DNA from: Marthasterias glacialis
Lineage: Eukaryota; Echinodermata; Asteroidea; Forcipulatida; Asteriidae
Direction of reading: 5' to 3'
NCBI GenBank assembly: GCA_911728455.2
Contig: OU452226.1
Coordinates: 12,727,938-12,791,937, forward strand
DNA: 64,000 bases
Shown one piece after another: positions 1 to 11,302 of the stretch (its first letter is position 1; every line of letters starts with the position of its first letter). Position numbers and translations under genes: made by a program. The notes under the pieces are model-generated. The model had not been told where the DNA came from and searched no databases. It saw only the letters and a list, made by a program, of their open reading frames with translations.

Positions 1-518
1 CAAGCGAACTGTGCTTTTGTTGACTTTGTGAGTAGCATGTTGAAGTCTCTGCTTTTGAACAAATATTTGACCATGGAGAAACATCAGCAAAAAAAATTTG
101 AAGAACAGCAAACTGGTAATGAAAATATAGTTTCTGTGTTTAAAAAATGTACATTTAAAAAAGGTTTAACACAATATTCTAATCAAATGTGGTATTTCAA
201 AAAGGTGTGTAGATAATTTTTTTGTGTTACATCGTATACCTGTATGTTTACAGCAAGGTTTTGATAGAAAATGTACCCACACTTTGAAATACTTGGGACT
301 GTGGATTTGTGACTTCCCAATGTGTTGAAACAGGCATGGTGATACTTGGCTCTCTGCACAATTTGCTTCTCACACTTCCAAAAGTGGTAAATGTGAATTT
401 AAAATGACACACTGGAATACTGAAGCTGATAATACTGAATACTGGAATATTGATGCTGAGAAACTTTGCTGAGGGGTGATGTGCTTGTAACTGTTCAAAT
501 CGTCGAGACCAACAACAA

Positions 519-588
519 CGACACTTTTCAGAGCCAACAGTACTACTCCTCCAAAAAGAGATTTACACTTGGATGTACCTGAAAGCTG
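519..588 (+). repeat. Degenerate histone-3'-end-like fragment
   Basis: The sequence ACGACACTTTTCAGAGCC followed by AACAG and a purine-rich AAAAAGAG tract matches the repeat at 50138-50215. The left stem arm is mutated (GACAC instead of GGCTC), so the hairpin is lost. A second such copy lies at 1267-1336. Confidence 0.55.
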
Positions 589-714
589 ACTAGATTAACA
601 TCATTGACATTTATCTTCATGAGCCAGTTGCTGAGGGTGATGTGCTGGTAACCTTCTCCCCTTCGTCTGAAATCACTGTAGCCTTGAATTTTGACACTGC
701 AGTCTGCATAAAAG

Positions 715-1215
715 CTCTGTTGCAATACATAGGAAGACACGCCATCCTCATTGAGAGTATAGTCTGATTTGGCTGGAAAGACTGATGCATCATCTCAACT
801 GATCAATGGACAAAAACAGTTATGGAAAATGAAATAATATGGGCAGAAAATACATCGGTAAAAGAACCAAAAACAGATGGTGCACCGGAGAAATGTTTCA
901 GAAATATTCTTTCTGATGAAGATTAACTCAAAGAATCGGACATAGCCCTGTGGGTCTAGCCCATTTTACCTTAATGACTTAAAGTGACACTAGCTGATGA
1001 CATCACCCTGCTTTGTTTCACATAACAGAGGAGCAGCATTAAGTTTAGGCCTGACCACCATTAGCAAACCAAGAGCCAACTGCATTACTATAATTAACTG
1101 TCACTCTCAGCCAACACTCTGGTTTTCTGCTGACCCATTCATCAAGCCATCTGTTGCACTTCAAGTTATCCATTACGACATTCAGGGAGCAAAGGCATAG
1201 TTTGCTTGATCTGCA
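715..1215. repeat. Left copy of a duplicated segment flanking the core array
   Basis: This stretch aligns with about 2872-3530. Shared landmarks include AGGAAGACACGCCATCCTCA, ACAGATGGTGCACC, ATAGMCCTGTGGGTCTAGCC and CAGCATTAAGTTTAGGCCTG. On the minus strand both copies read an exon-like peptide around EDGVSSYVLQQSF. In this copy the reading frame upstream is broken. The region 1215-1340 carries the histone-stem-loop-like fragment described separately. Confidence 0.75.
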
Positions 1216-1266
1216 AAATAGGAACTCGCTGAGGGTTATGTGCTTGCAACTGTTGAGACCAACAAC

Positions 1267-1336
1267 AATAACACTTTTCAGAGCCAACAGAAAACTTCTC
1301 CAAAAAGAGACTTACACTTGGTTGTACCTGAAAATT
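1267..1336 (+). repeat. Degenerate histone-3'-end-like fragment, second copy
   Basis: It has AACACTTTTCAGAGCC, then AACAG, CCAAAAAGAGAC and TTGGTTGTACCTG. It aligns with 519-588 and with the intact repeat at 50142. It precedes the first full core of the array. Confidence 0.55.
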
Positions 1337-2871
1337 GACTAGAATAACATCATTGACAATTATCTTCATGAGCCAGATGCTGAGGATCTTGGCTGAGGGT
1401 GATGTGCTTGTAACCTCTCCCCTCAAACACTCTGTTCTGTTTTGTCAGAAAAGTTACCTGACTAGTACAGGTTAAAATGTGATCACAAGTTGAATGTAAC
1501 AACAGTTTTCATTCTATAGATGTTGAATAACTTCATTGTGAGTTACCTTCATGAGCCAGATGCTGAGGATCTTGGCCGAGGGTGATGTGCTGGTAACCTC
1601 TCCTCTCAAACACTCTGTTCTGTATTGTCAGAAAAGTTATCTCACTACTAGTACAGTGATCAAAAGTTGTATGTAATTGTAAGGGAAGACATGAAAGTCC
1701 ATAGATTTTGAAAAATATAATTGACAGTTATCTTCATAAGCCAGATGCTGAGGATCTTGGCTGAGGGTGATGTGCTGGTAACCTCTCCCCTCAAACATTC
1801 CCTGCATTGTCAGAAAGTTGCTTCATTTCATGTATAACACTTCTTGTTATGGGCTAGTATTTTGTATAAATGTATGTCAACTATATGATCATAAGATTTA
1901 CAGTGCAACTCAAATGAGTCAGATGCTGAGGGTATTGGCTGATATAATTATGGGGGGTGGTATCTCTCTGCTGGTAATCTCTCCCCTTATATGACTCCCT
2001 TTTCCATGTTTTTAGAAAAACTGAATGCATTTGCAGGTTTTGGTGTGATTACTTTGTATACAAAGATTTCCCAGAGTCCCCAGGTACATGTATAGTTTTT
2101 TTTAACTACATGTCAAAAAAATTCCCCAAGTATAAATATAAAACCTTTAAGTAATCTGCAGGAGCCAGATGCTGAGGATCTTGGCTGAGGGTGATGTGCT
2201 GGTAACCTCTCCCCTAAAACAACCCCCTTCTCCATGTTTCGGGGGGAAATACTATGCATGATGAAATTCCAGGTGGAGCTTTCTTCAACGTGTCTAAAAT
2301 TAACTCACAAAAGACCCTCAATATTGATTGATAAAAGTAAAACATTATTATATTATCAATATGAGCCAGATGCTGAGGATCATGGCTGAGGGTGATGTGC
2401 TGGTAACCTCTCCCCTAATAACACTCTTTTTCAGTTTTTTTCTTTGAATTCCCTGGTTGTAGGTTGAACTCTATTCATCAGGTATAAAATTAACTCACAA
2501 AATCCGTAGATATTGACTGATCAAGTATTAGATTAACTTACACAAGCCAGATGCTGAGGATCTTGGCTGAGGGTGATGTGCTGGTAACCTCTCCCCTGAA
2601 ATGACTCCCTTTTTTTTTTTTTTGCTTAGTGCATTTTCAGGTTTAGGTCGATTAATTATGTGTATGCAATAAACTCAAGTTTCCTAGCTATTGAATGATA
2701 AAACGTTTAAGTAATTTGCAGGAGCCAGATGCTGAAGATCTTGGCTGAGGGTGAAGTGCTGGTAACCTCTCCCCTCAAAATTGCTACTTTCGAAATCACT
2801 GTAACCTTGAATTTTGACACCGCAGTCTACTGACTATAAAATATCACGTTGAAATAAGGAGAACAATCAAA

Positions 2872-3530
2872 GCTCTGTTGCAATACATAGGAAGACACGC
2901 CATCCTCATTAAGAGTATCGTCTCTCCGATTTGCCTGGAAAGACTGAGGCATCATCTCACCTGATGGACCCTTTACACTGTGCGAAACATAACTTGCAGC
3001 AGGCTGGTATTTTGATGGATCAAAAGAATGCCGGAAACTAACTGACTTAGTAATCATTTTTTAAATGAATAACTAAATATGCTACAAGACTTGAACAAAA
3101 ACATTTATGGAGCAAGAAAATGAAATAATTTGGGAAGAAAATACATCAGTAAAAGAACCAAAAACAGATGGTGCACCAGAGAAATGTTTCATAAATATTT
3201 GTTCTTTTGAAGATTTACTCAATGAATCGGACATAGACCTGTGGGTCTAGCCCATTTTACCATAATGACTTAAAGTGACACTAGCTGATCTGAGGACATC
3301 ACCCTGCTTTGTTTCACAGGAGCAAGGAGCAGCATTAAGTTTAGGCCTGACCACCATCAGCAAACCAAGAGCCAACTACATTACTAAAATTAACTGTCAC
3401 TCTCAGCCAACACTCTGATTTTCTGCTGACCCATTCATCAAGTTGTCTGTCGGACTTTAAGATATCGATGGTGGCATTTAGGGAGCTGAAAAGAAACAAA
3501 GGCATAGTTTGCTTGATCAGAAAAATAGGA
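2872..3530. repeat. Right copy of the duplicated segment flanking the core array
   Basis: This is the second copy of the 715-1215 segment, about 150 bp longer in the middle (near 2960-3110). The minus strand from 3057 is open for 76 codons, including FRHSFDPSKYQPAASYVSHS and EDGVSSYVLQQSF. That might be a remnant of a coding exon that was duplicated with the array. No family was recognised. Confidence 0.7.
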
Positions 3531-5411
3531 ACTAAAAAAATTATCACATATCTTGTGACGAGGATCAAAAGACTTGGTGGAAGATGTACATGTAGAGGTG
3601 ACTATACTCTCCTCAAACTAAATCATCAAAGTTTACATCACTCCATGTTGCAGCAGACGATGTCTTGTACAATGTACTCATCTAATAACTGCCTTCATCT
3701 TACAGTGACATTGCAAAGTTTCTACTGACTCAGCATTACTCACTAATAGATAAACAAGATGGCGTTTTGTACTCCATGGACAATGCATCTTTACAGTATC
3801 ATTTGGATTGACCCTTCTGCCTCAGTGACATTAAAATTTTTTTTACAACACTCGGCGAGGTTTTAAAGTGCTACAGTGTACTTGCGCTAAGTGTTGTCAT
3901 TTTAATGGATCAAATCTGCAGCATACACGTAGACGTGCTCATCAGGTCAAACTTAATTCTACACTTCAATTTAGCCTTGCTGTAATGTGTTGCAGACAAT
4001 GTGTTGCTTCTACATGCTCAAGGAAGATTGATCAGTTCAGCGGCAAACATCCTCAATGATGCCTTGTAAGGTATCTAGTCACTTACTCAAGACATGCATG
4101 ATCATCCATCTCAAGGAATACTGAGATTCACCCATAGACCATCACAATCTGTCTCAGTGGAGGTGTTTTACTCTTTCCTAAACTCAGTGCATCTGCTTAG
4201 CGGATTTCTGTAGTGCCCTTATAGAGTGTGTTAATAGGTGTCTTGCACCAATCTGATGGTTTTTTTGTGTGAAACGTGCTCGAACCCAAAAATAGCATTC
4301 TTCAATATTTTCAATTATAATGCCAAGCAATTAGACAAGTAAAAATATATGATTTTTAAGTGTCCTTTTGGTGAATGATTAACAGTGCTAACTTTTATTG
4401 ATGTAACATATTGTATTTTTTGCGGGAAAACCTAAAGATGTATTACTCTCTTTTCTTCTTGAATTATTCTTACTACATGATTGTATATACCCAGCAATTA
4501 TTCATTTTATGATTGGTAACAGTTGATGGTTAATTACTTTGTGTTTATATTAGTATGTAATTTTTAGTAAGACAACTTGAACAAACGGTGTTGAACACAA
4601 AGAAAGGAACTTATATAAGAAAACAAGCTGTACCGAGCAGCTGTCATTCTCGTCACACTCTATGACTGTATAATTGTTTAATATATTGGGAGAAAAATGA
4701 ATTGAGTCGTCATACAGTTAAGCATCGGTGAATTGTACAGGCATAACTCAATTTTTAATAGTCACTCAAAATTCTGTCTTTCAGGAATTCCATTAAGGCT
4801 ACAGAGGCAATCTGATTTGATTTCCTGGTATTGATTTTAGACCCTTTCAAAATATTCACATAGAGATGCTGACTGTTTAATGATAGTGTCCCCTCCATCA
4901 TGATAACAATACAGTACATAACAGAATCAACTTTTTCAGTAAATGTATCCCCGGTCCGGTATAGTTTAATTCAATATGGCTAGCTGAAGGACTCCAGCAC
5001 CAGAGTGGCGAGCTGGGTTTGAACCAACATTGTAGCATTTAAACACTTGACATTGTGGCAAAGACGTAAAATAAATAAGGATAATCTTTCAGTAATTGAC
5101 ATAAAACAGTTATGTATCAATTGGCAGCTTCAGATGTTTCTGTCATCAGAGAAGTGCCCTGGCCGATGAAGCACTGTAAATCGGACCATCAGTCACGTCA
5201 ACTTGTAAACTGAGTGGGCAGTGTGTGTGTGTGTGTAAGACCTCCATGATTTCAAAAGTTGAAAAATTAATGGATGCTGTGGGACTGTTGGTTTGCTGTG
5301 TATTTTATGGCGCTGACTGGTTAAAACAACAAAAGTTGAACATTCAAGCAGGAGACATTCCTCTGGCAATGTTTTACATGGTGTACCCGCAACCTCTCAT
5401 CAAGGGTGCTT
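3531..5411. other. No gene seen, AT-rich unique-looking DNA
   Basis: Only short open frames are present. There is a short GT microsatellite at 5221-5236. No repeats were recognised. Confidence 0.5.
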
Positions 5412-5600
5412 GTGGCTTGTATTATACAGGAGAGTACCAGTCAATCTGCCCTAGAATTGCAATGGTCATGGGTTCAAATCCCACCCCAGTAATATGCCTG
5501 TGGATTTTTTTTTCACAGGACTCGGGAAAAGTACTTAGAACAGTACTTAAACACACATCGGTGGATGGGTGGAACACAATTCTTTATCCCCGATGCAGAT
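5412..5600 (+). mobile_element. tRNA-derived SINE (GGACTCGGGAAA family), copy 1
   Basis: A tRNA-like head with a B-box-like GGGTTCAAATCC is followed by GCCTGTGGATTTTTTTTTC, then ACAGGACTCGGGAAA and ACACACATCGGTG. The copy at 5680-5860 shares all of these. The head is too degenerate to be a working tRNA gene. Confidence 0.65.
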
Positions 5601-5679
5601 TTAACTTCTATTAAACTCATTTGGGTACCTATCATGCCTGTTGCTGAAATATAGGATTGGAACTGCCTCTAGCTACTGG

Positions 5680-5860
5680 GCAAGCTCTGTGGTTTAGTAG
5701 TAAGTCATCTGCTCTAGAATGGCAATGGTCGTGGGTTCGAATGCAACCCTGAGTAATTTGCCTGTGGATTTTTTATGTTTGCACAGGACTCGGGAAAGTA
5801 CTTGGAACAGTGCTAATACACACATCGGTGTATCGTCTCGACACCATTTGGTAATGGACT
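5680..5860 (+). mobile_element. tRNA-derived SINE (GGACTCGGGAAA family), copy 2
   Basis: The A-box-like TGTGGTTTAGTAGTAAG and B-box GGGTTCGAATG precede the shared body ACAGGACTCGGGAAAGTAC. The element ends near ACACACATCGGTGTAT. It lies in the same orientation as copy 1, about 270 bp away. Confidence 0.7.
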
Positions 5861-6320
5861 GGCAGCATAAAAAGATTTCTCGATGTTTCTTTTCACTGAC
5901 TTGATATTGCTCCGTTTTTGTTCTCCACTCTCAAGTAAATCAAATAATTGCGACCCTGATTCTGTGATCAACTAGTTGACTGTAGTCTCAATTCAAATAT
6001 GAAATTGTTCCTTTTTAGGCCATTTTGTGATGAGAACAGGTTAATGACAAAAAGCACATTTTTAGGATGTGTGTCGGTCATCACAACACTGGACATTTAG
6101 ACATTTAGACATTGAGTCAAAATGACACTAGTGGTGTTTATGCTCAATATATCTGTACAATGAATGGATAATAAGCTTTGTTTTTTTTTGTCCTACAATT
6201 GTTGAATTGTAACAAACTCGAGGTTTTATAACCTACTATACTTGTTGCTCTGAGAGTGTTTTGTTCCGCTTTCCCACAAAACATGCAAGACAAAGGAATT
6301 ACTGAATGTTCTATAACAAT

Positions 6321-6435
6321 AGGGTATGCACAGCCGTTTTCCTACAGGAAATTTACGGCCGTTTTGACCTCATTGAGGGTGCTGTTGTACATGTCTCTAT
6401 GGGACTCAAGACATCGGACACACAAGGTCTATTGG
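6321..6435. repeat. Dispersed repeat, copy 1 of 2
   Basis: The segment GTATGCACAGCCGTTTTCCT, then GGCCGTTTTGACCTCATT and GGTCTATT, recurs in the same orientation at 24684-24797. The family was not identified. Confidence 0.65.
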
Positions 6436-7324
6436 TCGTCGTGATAAGTCTGGTCTCCAAGTCATGTCAGCATGTAGGCAACTGCTCGAGTCTAAAGTTC
6501 TGCATGTTGGTCTCCCTTAAACTGGTAAACTGTGGTACTGATGAGTGACTCGCAAGGCTAGCCTGGTTGGACTCAATTGGTTCCACTGCAGACTGCAATA
6601 ACACACAGTTTGAATATGTAGTGTGCAGGGCATACATGAATACACATTCCTTCACTTCTCATAAACTGATGATTTCATGCAAAATGAGATAAAGATTCGG
6701 AGAAGGTTAGACTCAAAGGAAGATTGAAAACAAAACTTCCAAAGACTTAGTTCTATTTTAACATTGAACTCCTTTTCATTCAATTCTGAATGTATATTTT
6801 CGAGAATGAGTATTGGTTGCCGTTCTCTATGGAGCCACCAAAGATGACCTCTGTGACATGATTTGCCTGTGATGTTGAGCTTAATTTTCTGTTGTCTACC
6901 TAAAACTGGTCACATGTGGGTACTTATGGGTTACTTTGGCTAGCTTGGTTTTGCTTGGTTTTACTACAGGTGTCTACACAGGTCGATAGTGCAGTGATGA
7001 GCAGGGTTACAGAAAAAGAGGCATCAAAAGAATATCTAGATCTCAATCAGTTAGCATCAGCAGTAACCGATGAATTTATTCAACATTTTGATGAAGGTCG
7101 GACTCAAAGGAGGATTGCAAAAGTTTGTTAAAGGATTGTTTGGTCTCTTTAGACCTACAATTAAACTCCAGAGGTGGAATTCTATAGATGCAAAATCTTT
7201 TTATGCCAACCGGGGCTTTGTTCTCTCCCTTCGATTTGTGGCTCTCCAGTAGCGGAGTAGAGTCATTCTGGGTTACAAAATGTAATCCTTGAGGTTCGTT
7301 TTCTACCCTTAATATTGCTCTTGT

Positions 7325-8130
7325 GATAATGAAAAGAGTTTGGACCAGATCATTTTCAGTGGGAATGGGAAGAAAGCGTAACTTTTTCTTCAGGACTTTG
7401 TCTTTCCACCACAATGAGAAAGATGAGTAGAACAGTAGTGAGTCAAATAGGCATGGGAAATGCCCAAGAAAATGTGGTTCAATGATCGGACTTTATCAAG
7501 AGTCCCCAGGGACCCTAATTGAAGTCTTTTTTGCGTGCCTTGGCCGAGTGGTCTAGTGCATTGGAATCGAGTTCTGATGGCTGAATCATTGGAGTGTGGG
7601 TTTGATTCTCAGTCATGACACTTATGGCCTTGAGCAAGGGACTTTACACATAATTGCTTCTCTTAACCCAGGTGTATAAATGATTGAGACACCCTGCCAT
7701 GCCTGCAGCTCGAACACAATTTAAGCTGCGTTCTTTGCATTTCAGCTTCTCAACTGCCAGTAAGGATAATTACACTGCCAAATGATTAATTGTCATTGTT
7801 ATAAAGGTTTTGTTTCTGCCACCGATCTTTCTACAGCTGCTTGGCTGTCCCTTAGATGAGCTAATTACAAGATAACCACAGAGTGGTGTTTGAAAAACAA
7901 CTTTGAAAGAAAGAACAAGCTTGAATTTCCAATACACTGTTTGATTCGGGCTAGCCGGCCCTCTATTAGTATAATGAGAAAAGGTTGGACCAAAGCATTT
8001 TGAGTGGGGATGGGAAGAAAGCGTAACCTTTTTGTGAGAACTCCCTTTCTTACGGACGTTTTCTTCCCACAACAATGAGAAAGATTAGCAGAACAGTAGT
8101 GAGTCAAATAGGCATGGGAAAAGGACAAGA
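7325..8130. repeat. Duplicated segment flanking SINEs
   Basis: A block at about 7325-7455 (TGGGAAGAAAGCGTAACTTT, GAACAGTAGTGAGTCAAATA) recurs at about 7970-8120. The first copy continues into a SINE at 7533. This suggests that the SINE cluster grew by local duplication and not only by independent insertions. Confidence 0.6.
7533..7762 (+). mobile_element. tRNA-derived SINE, type A
   Basis: The head CCTTGGCCGAGTGGTCTAG resembles a class II (Leu/Ser-like) tRNA A box. A B-box-like GTGGGTTTGATTCTC follows, then the family marker CATGACAC plus TTGAGCAAGG. The 3' part, with CAGCTCGAACACAATTTAAG, recurs at 8720-8800. Confidence 0.7.
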
Positions 8131-8136
8131 TTTGCC

Positions 8137-8466
8137 GTCTAGTGCATCGGACTGGAGTTCTGATGGCTGAATCATCGGAGCGTGGGTTCAATTCTCAGTC
8201 ATGACATTTGTGTCCTTGAGCATGGCACTTAACCTTCATTGCTTCTCCTAACCCAGGTGTATAAATGGGAGCCTGAGTGTGGGTTCGATTCACGGTCATG
8301 ACACTTGTGTCCTTGAGCATGGCACTTAACCATAATTGCTTCTCTTCACCCAGGTGTATACATGTGTGCCTGAGAGGGCTGAGACAGTATTGTTTTGGAT
8401 TAACCCCTTGGGCTAGTATAAGCAGCTTTGGGTTGTATGCTCCCCAGGGAGTTGAGAAAGTTTGAG
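8137..8466 (+). mobile_element. tRNA-derived SINE, type A, with internal duplication
   Basis: The head is truncated (GTCTAGTGCATCGG). The block from the B box to CTTAACC appears twice, near 8186-8250 and 8275-8335. The tail GGGTTGTATGCTCCCCAGGG is shared with the copies at 8921 and 9716. Confidence 0.7.
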
Positions 8467-8475
8467 AAAGGGGCT

Positions 8476-8620
8476 ATGTATGGGTGGCATGGGTGGTGTG
8501 TGCATCAAGCACTCGCCTCTCACCAATGTGACCCATGTTCGATTCCCGGCTAGGGCCATATGTGAGTAGAATTGTGTGTTGGTTCTCTCCTGTGCTACAA
8601 GGGTTTTTCTCCAGGCCATC
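8476..8620 (+). mobile_element. tRNA-derived SINE, type B
   Basis: A different tRNA-like head has GCACTCGCCTCTCACCAATG and B box TTCGATTCCCGGC, followed by a tail with TTTTTCTCCAGGCC. A truncated copy lies at 9166-9250. Confidence 0.6.
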
Positions 8621-8920
8621 CATTTTGTTCCCGCAGAAAAATCAAACACTTTCGATCTCAGGCTGTGCTTCGTTGTTATATATATGGGTTGATGTGGTTG
8701 GCTGCCTATGGCACCCTTGCATGCCTGCAGTTCGAACACATTGAAGCTGCGTTCTTTGCATTTCAGCTTCTCAACTGCCAGTAAGGACGATTAACCTCTC
8801 AAATTATTAATTATTATTGTTATAAAGGTTTTGCCTCTGCTACCGATCTTTCTATAGCTGTTTGGCTGTCCCTTGGATGGAGGTAGTAACAATAATAATA
8901 AACCCTAATAAGTCTTTTTT

Positions 8921-9155
8921 GAGTGCACCGTACTCGAGTTCTGATGGCTGAATCATCGGAGTGTGGGTTCGATTCTCAGTCAGGACACTTGTGTCCTTGA
9001 GCATGGCACTTAACCATTACTGCTTCTCATAACCCAGGTGTATAAATGGGAGCCTGAGAGGGCTGAGACAGTATTATGATGGATTAACCCCTTGGGCTAG
9101 TATAAGCAGCTTGGGGTTGTATGCTCCCCAGGGAGTTGAGAAAGTTTAAGGAATT
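8921..9155 (+). mobile_element. tRNA-derived SINE, type A
   Basis: The 5' end is truncated. The B box GTGGGTTCGATTCTC, TTGTGTCCTTGAGCATGGCA and the tail GTATGCTCCCCAGGGAG are all present. Confidence 0.7.
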
Positions 9156-9165
9156 GTCTAAGTAC

Positions 9166-9250
9166 GGGTGGCATGCCATGGGTGGCACGGGTGCGTAAAG
9201 TGCTCGTCTCTCACCAATGTGGCCCAGGTTTGATGCCCCGGCTATGGCCT
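9166..9250 (+). mobile_element. Truncated type B SINE
   Basis: It has GGGTGGCACGGGTGCG, CTCGTCTCTCACCAATGTGG and TTTGATGCCCCGGC, a diverged form of the element at 8476. Confidence 0.55.
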
Positions 9251-9365
9251 TTATTTCAAATAGGCATGGCCAAGGTTTGCTGAGAAAAATACAAAAAATG
9301 TGGTTCAATGATCGGACTTTTCAGCCACTCAAGAGTCCCCAGGGACCCCAATTGAAGTCTTTTTT

Positions 9366-9602
9366 GCGTGCCTTGGCTGAGTGGTCTAGTGCATCAGAAT
9401 CGAGTTCTGATGGCTGAATCATCAGAGCGTGGGTTCGATTCCCAGTCATGACACTTGTGTCCTTGAGCATGGCACTTAACCATGTGTGCTTCTCTTTACC
9501 CAGGTGAATAAATGGGAGCCTAATTGTCGGTACGATTCACGGTCATGACACTTGTGTCTGTGAGCATGGCACTCAATCATAATCGCTTCTCTTAACCCAG
9601 GT
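9366..9602 (+). mobile_element. tRNA-derived SINE, type A, internally duplicated
   Basis: The head TGCCTTGGCTGAGTGGTC and B box GTGGGTTCGATTCCC are intact. The body repeats after AAATGGGAGCC, giving a second CATGACACTTGTG. Confidence 0.68.
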
Positions 9603-9715
9603 GAAATAGGCATGGGAAATGGCCAAGATTTGCTGAGAAAACTACCAGAAATGTGGTTCAATGGCCAAACTTATCAGCCACTCAGGAGTCCACAGGGACC
9701 CTAATTGAAGTCTTT

Positions 9716-9955
9716 TTTGCGTTCCTTGGATGATCCGTCTAGTACATCGGAATCAAGTTCTGATGGCTGAATCATTAGAGTGTGGGTTCGATTCATGGTT
9801 ATGACACTTGAGTCCTTGAGCAAGGCACTTACACATAATTGCTTCTCTTCACCTAGGTGTATAAATGGGAGTCTGAGAGGGCTGAGACCCTTTGAGCTAA
9901 TAAAGCAGCTTGGGGTTGTATGCTCCCCAGGCACTTGAGAAAGTTTGTGACCAAA
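9716..9955 (+). mobile_element. tRNA-derived SINE, type A
   Basis: A diverged head (TTGGATGATCCGTCTAG), B box GTGGGTTCGATTCAT and tail GGGGTTGTATGCTCCCCAGG. It is the last member of the cluster. Confidence 0.66.
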
Positions 9956-9989
9956 ATCACTACTGAAAGGGGTTCTATAGCTTCTCATC

Positions 9990-10929
9990 TCCTATCCTTT
10001 CTTGTATGTCAAATTTGTTGTTGGCTTGTAAGCTTAAGGCATAGATAGATAGTAAACAAATATATCTAGCAGCCTTGGAATAGAACGTCAAACTTGCAGA
10101 CAAAAACCTGCTTTTGAAATGGGCTCTCTCTGATTGTCTACATGCTAAGACAATGATCTGTGATGGTTGTAGGGATGGGGGACGGACTCCAGTTGCTTAA
10201 AGAGGTTTTGGAGGACACAAGTTTGCCAAGAGAGTTCCTAATAACAATTTCTTCCCATCATGTACTCTGTGGCTGTCTGTCTGATTTGATGTTTAAACAG
10301 TGAGGGATTAGTAGGCAATTGACATTAAAGGGCCAGGAAACTTTGCCAACAGTCCCTTTTCCATACGAGCCTACATGTACCTTCTTCTTTGTCACTGTTG
10401 CACATCAACTATTGAGGCAGGTTGATCCTAGCCCACTCTACTTTACGTTAAGTGAAAAGACCTTTCAGTAGCCTTGATCCTTAGCCCATGCATGGAGTCT
10501 GTAAGGCTGATACGCAGTCGCACACACACAAAGTCCATGCCTGGATGCACGGAGTTCATTAGGACGACAATGAATAGTCATACACACGCTGTGTACTGTG
10601 TAGGCGCTGCACGTCGTGTGCTGGAGTTTTGGGCACAGCATACTCTATAGGGCATAGGCACAAAAAATATGGCAAAATGCAACTTAACCGTTCAATCCAG
10701 CTGGCGCGCCTTGATTAAGGCTAACCTTTCAGTTGTCAGAATTTAGCTTGTTTCACATAGTCAAAACTTTGTGACCCTGATGAAGGCTTGCATTTGTACT
10801 CCTGGTTGTAAAGTAGAAATCGGGGTTTAAGTGCATGCTGCTAATGCCACATGAGGCATGAATATTCTTGTCATTTCATTTTGCCAGTTCAACGGTGTGA
10901 TACAATGTACACCGTTTCTACCCTAACAT
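9990..10929. other. No gene or recognised repeat
   Basis: The DNA is of mixed composition with no long open frame and no repeat with a partner elsewhere in the window. Confidence 0.45.
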
Positions 10930-11302
10930 CAGGGCTCACGCTTAGCACTAGCCCGGCGTACATTGTCTAGTAAAAACTACTATGGGCTAGTAAACACCAC
11001 TTCTCAATTTGCACCGTGGGCTACTGAAAACTGTGCAACTTACTGTTTATAATGCTCATACTTCTTCCTTTTTAGATGTGAATAATACATTTTAGAAATG
11101 TGTTAATTTTTTTTTGGGTATGTGAGTGTAACTTCATTTGACCGCCATAAACTGGTTGTGATTGCTACCATTAGTATCAGGAAGATACATTTATGACAAT
11201 ACATGTTTAAAATTTTGGCCATAAAAACCTCCTGGGGGCAAGTAAAATGCACAGTTTACTAGCCCCTTCGGCTACTTACAAAAAACTTAAGCGCAAGGCC
11301 TG
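10930..11302 (+). mobile_element. Non-autonomous DNA element with CAGGGCTCACGCTTAG ends, copy 1
   Basis: The ends are inverted: CAGGGCTCACGCTTAG at the left and the complement of CAGGCCTTGCGCTTAAG at the right. AACAT flanks both sides and may be a target duplication. The CAG-type ends suggest a hAT-like origin, which is inference. A reverse-oriented copy at 40675-41268 is interrupted by another element. Confidence 0.75.

Larger units (their letters stand above)
621..2775 (+). repeat. Tandem array, about 180 bp period, with invariant 54 bp core
   Basis: Eight cores begin at 1370, 1553, 1738, 1916, 2162, 2363, 2544 and 2722, with a shortened ninth at 621. Seven are nearly identical over 54 bases, running from GAGCCAGATGCTGAGGATCT to GTAACCTCTCCCCT. 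The core at 1916 is degenerate. Linkers of 120-190 bp share only loose similarity, such as ACTCYCTT after the core. Each core can fold into two hairpins: AGCCA/TGGCT with inner GAT/ATC, then GAGG/CCTC. Most differences between copies fall in loops, in a bulge or outside the stems. Plus-strand acceptors (CTGCAG before the core at 2162) and minus-strand donors appear in single units but are not conserved, so an exon array is less likely than a structured RNA or a satellite. Confidence 0.8.

Noticed and set aside
1370..2775. Array of short protein-coding exons
   Set aside because: The core is open on the plus strand (QMLRILAEGDVLVTSPL) and some units show splice-like edges, but neither acceptor nor donor is conserved across units.
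1370..2775. Box C/D snoRNA cluster
   Set aside because: A CTGA and a TGATG-like word are present in the core, but no proper terminal C and D boxes or terminal stem were found.
5225..5614. 129-codon plus-strand open frame
   Set aside because: It runs into the SINE at 5412 and contains its tRNA-like head, so it is not a gene.
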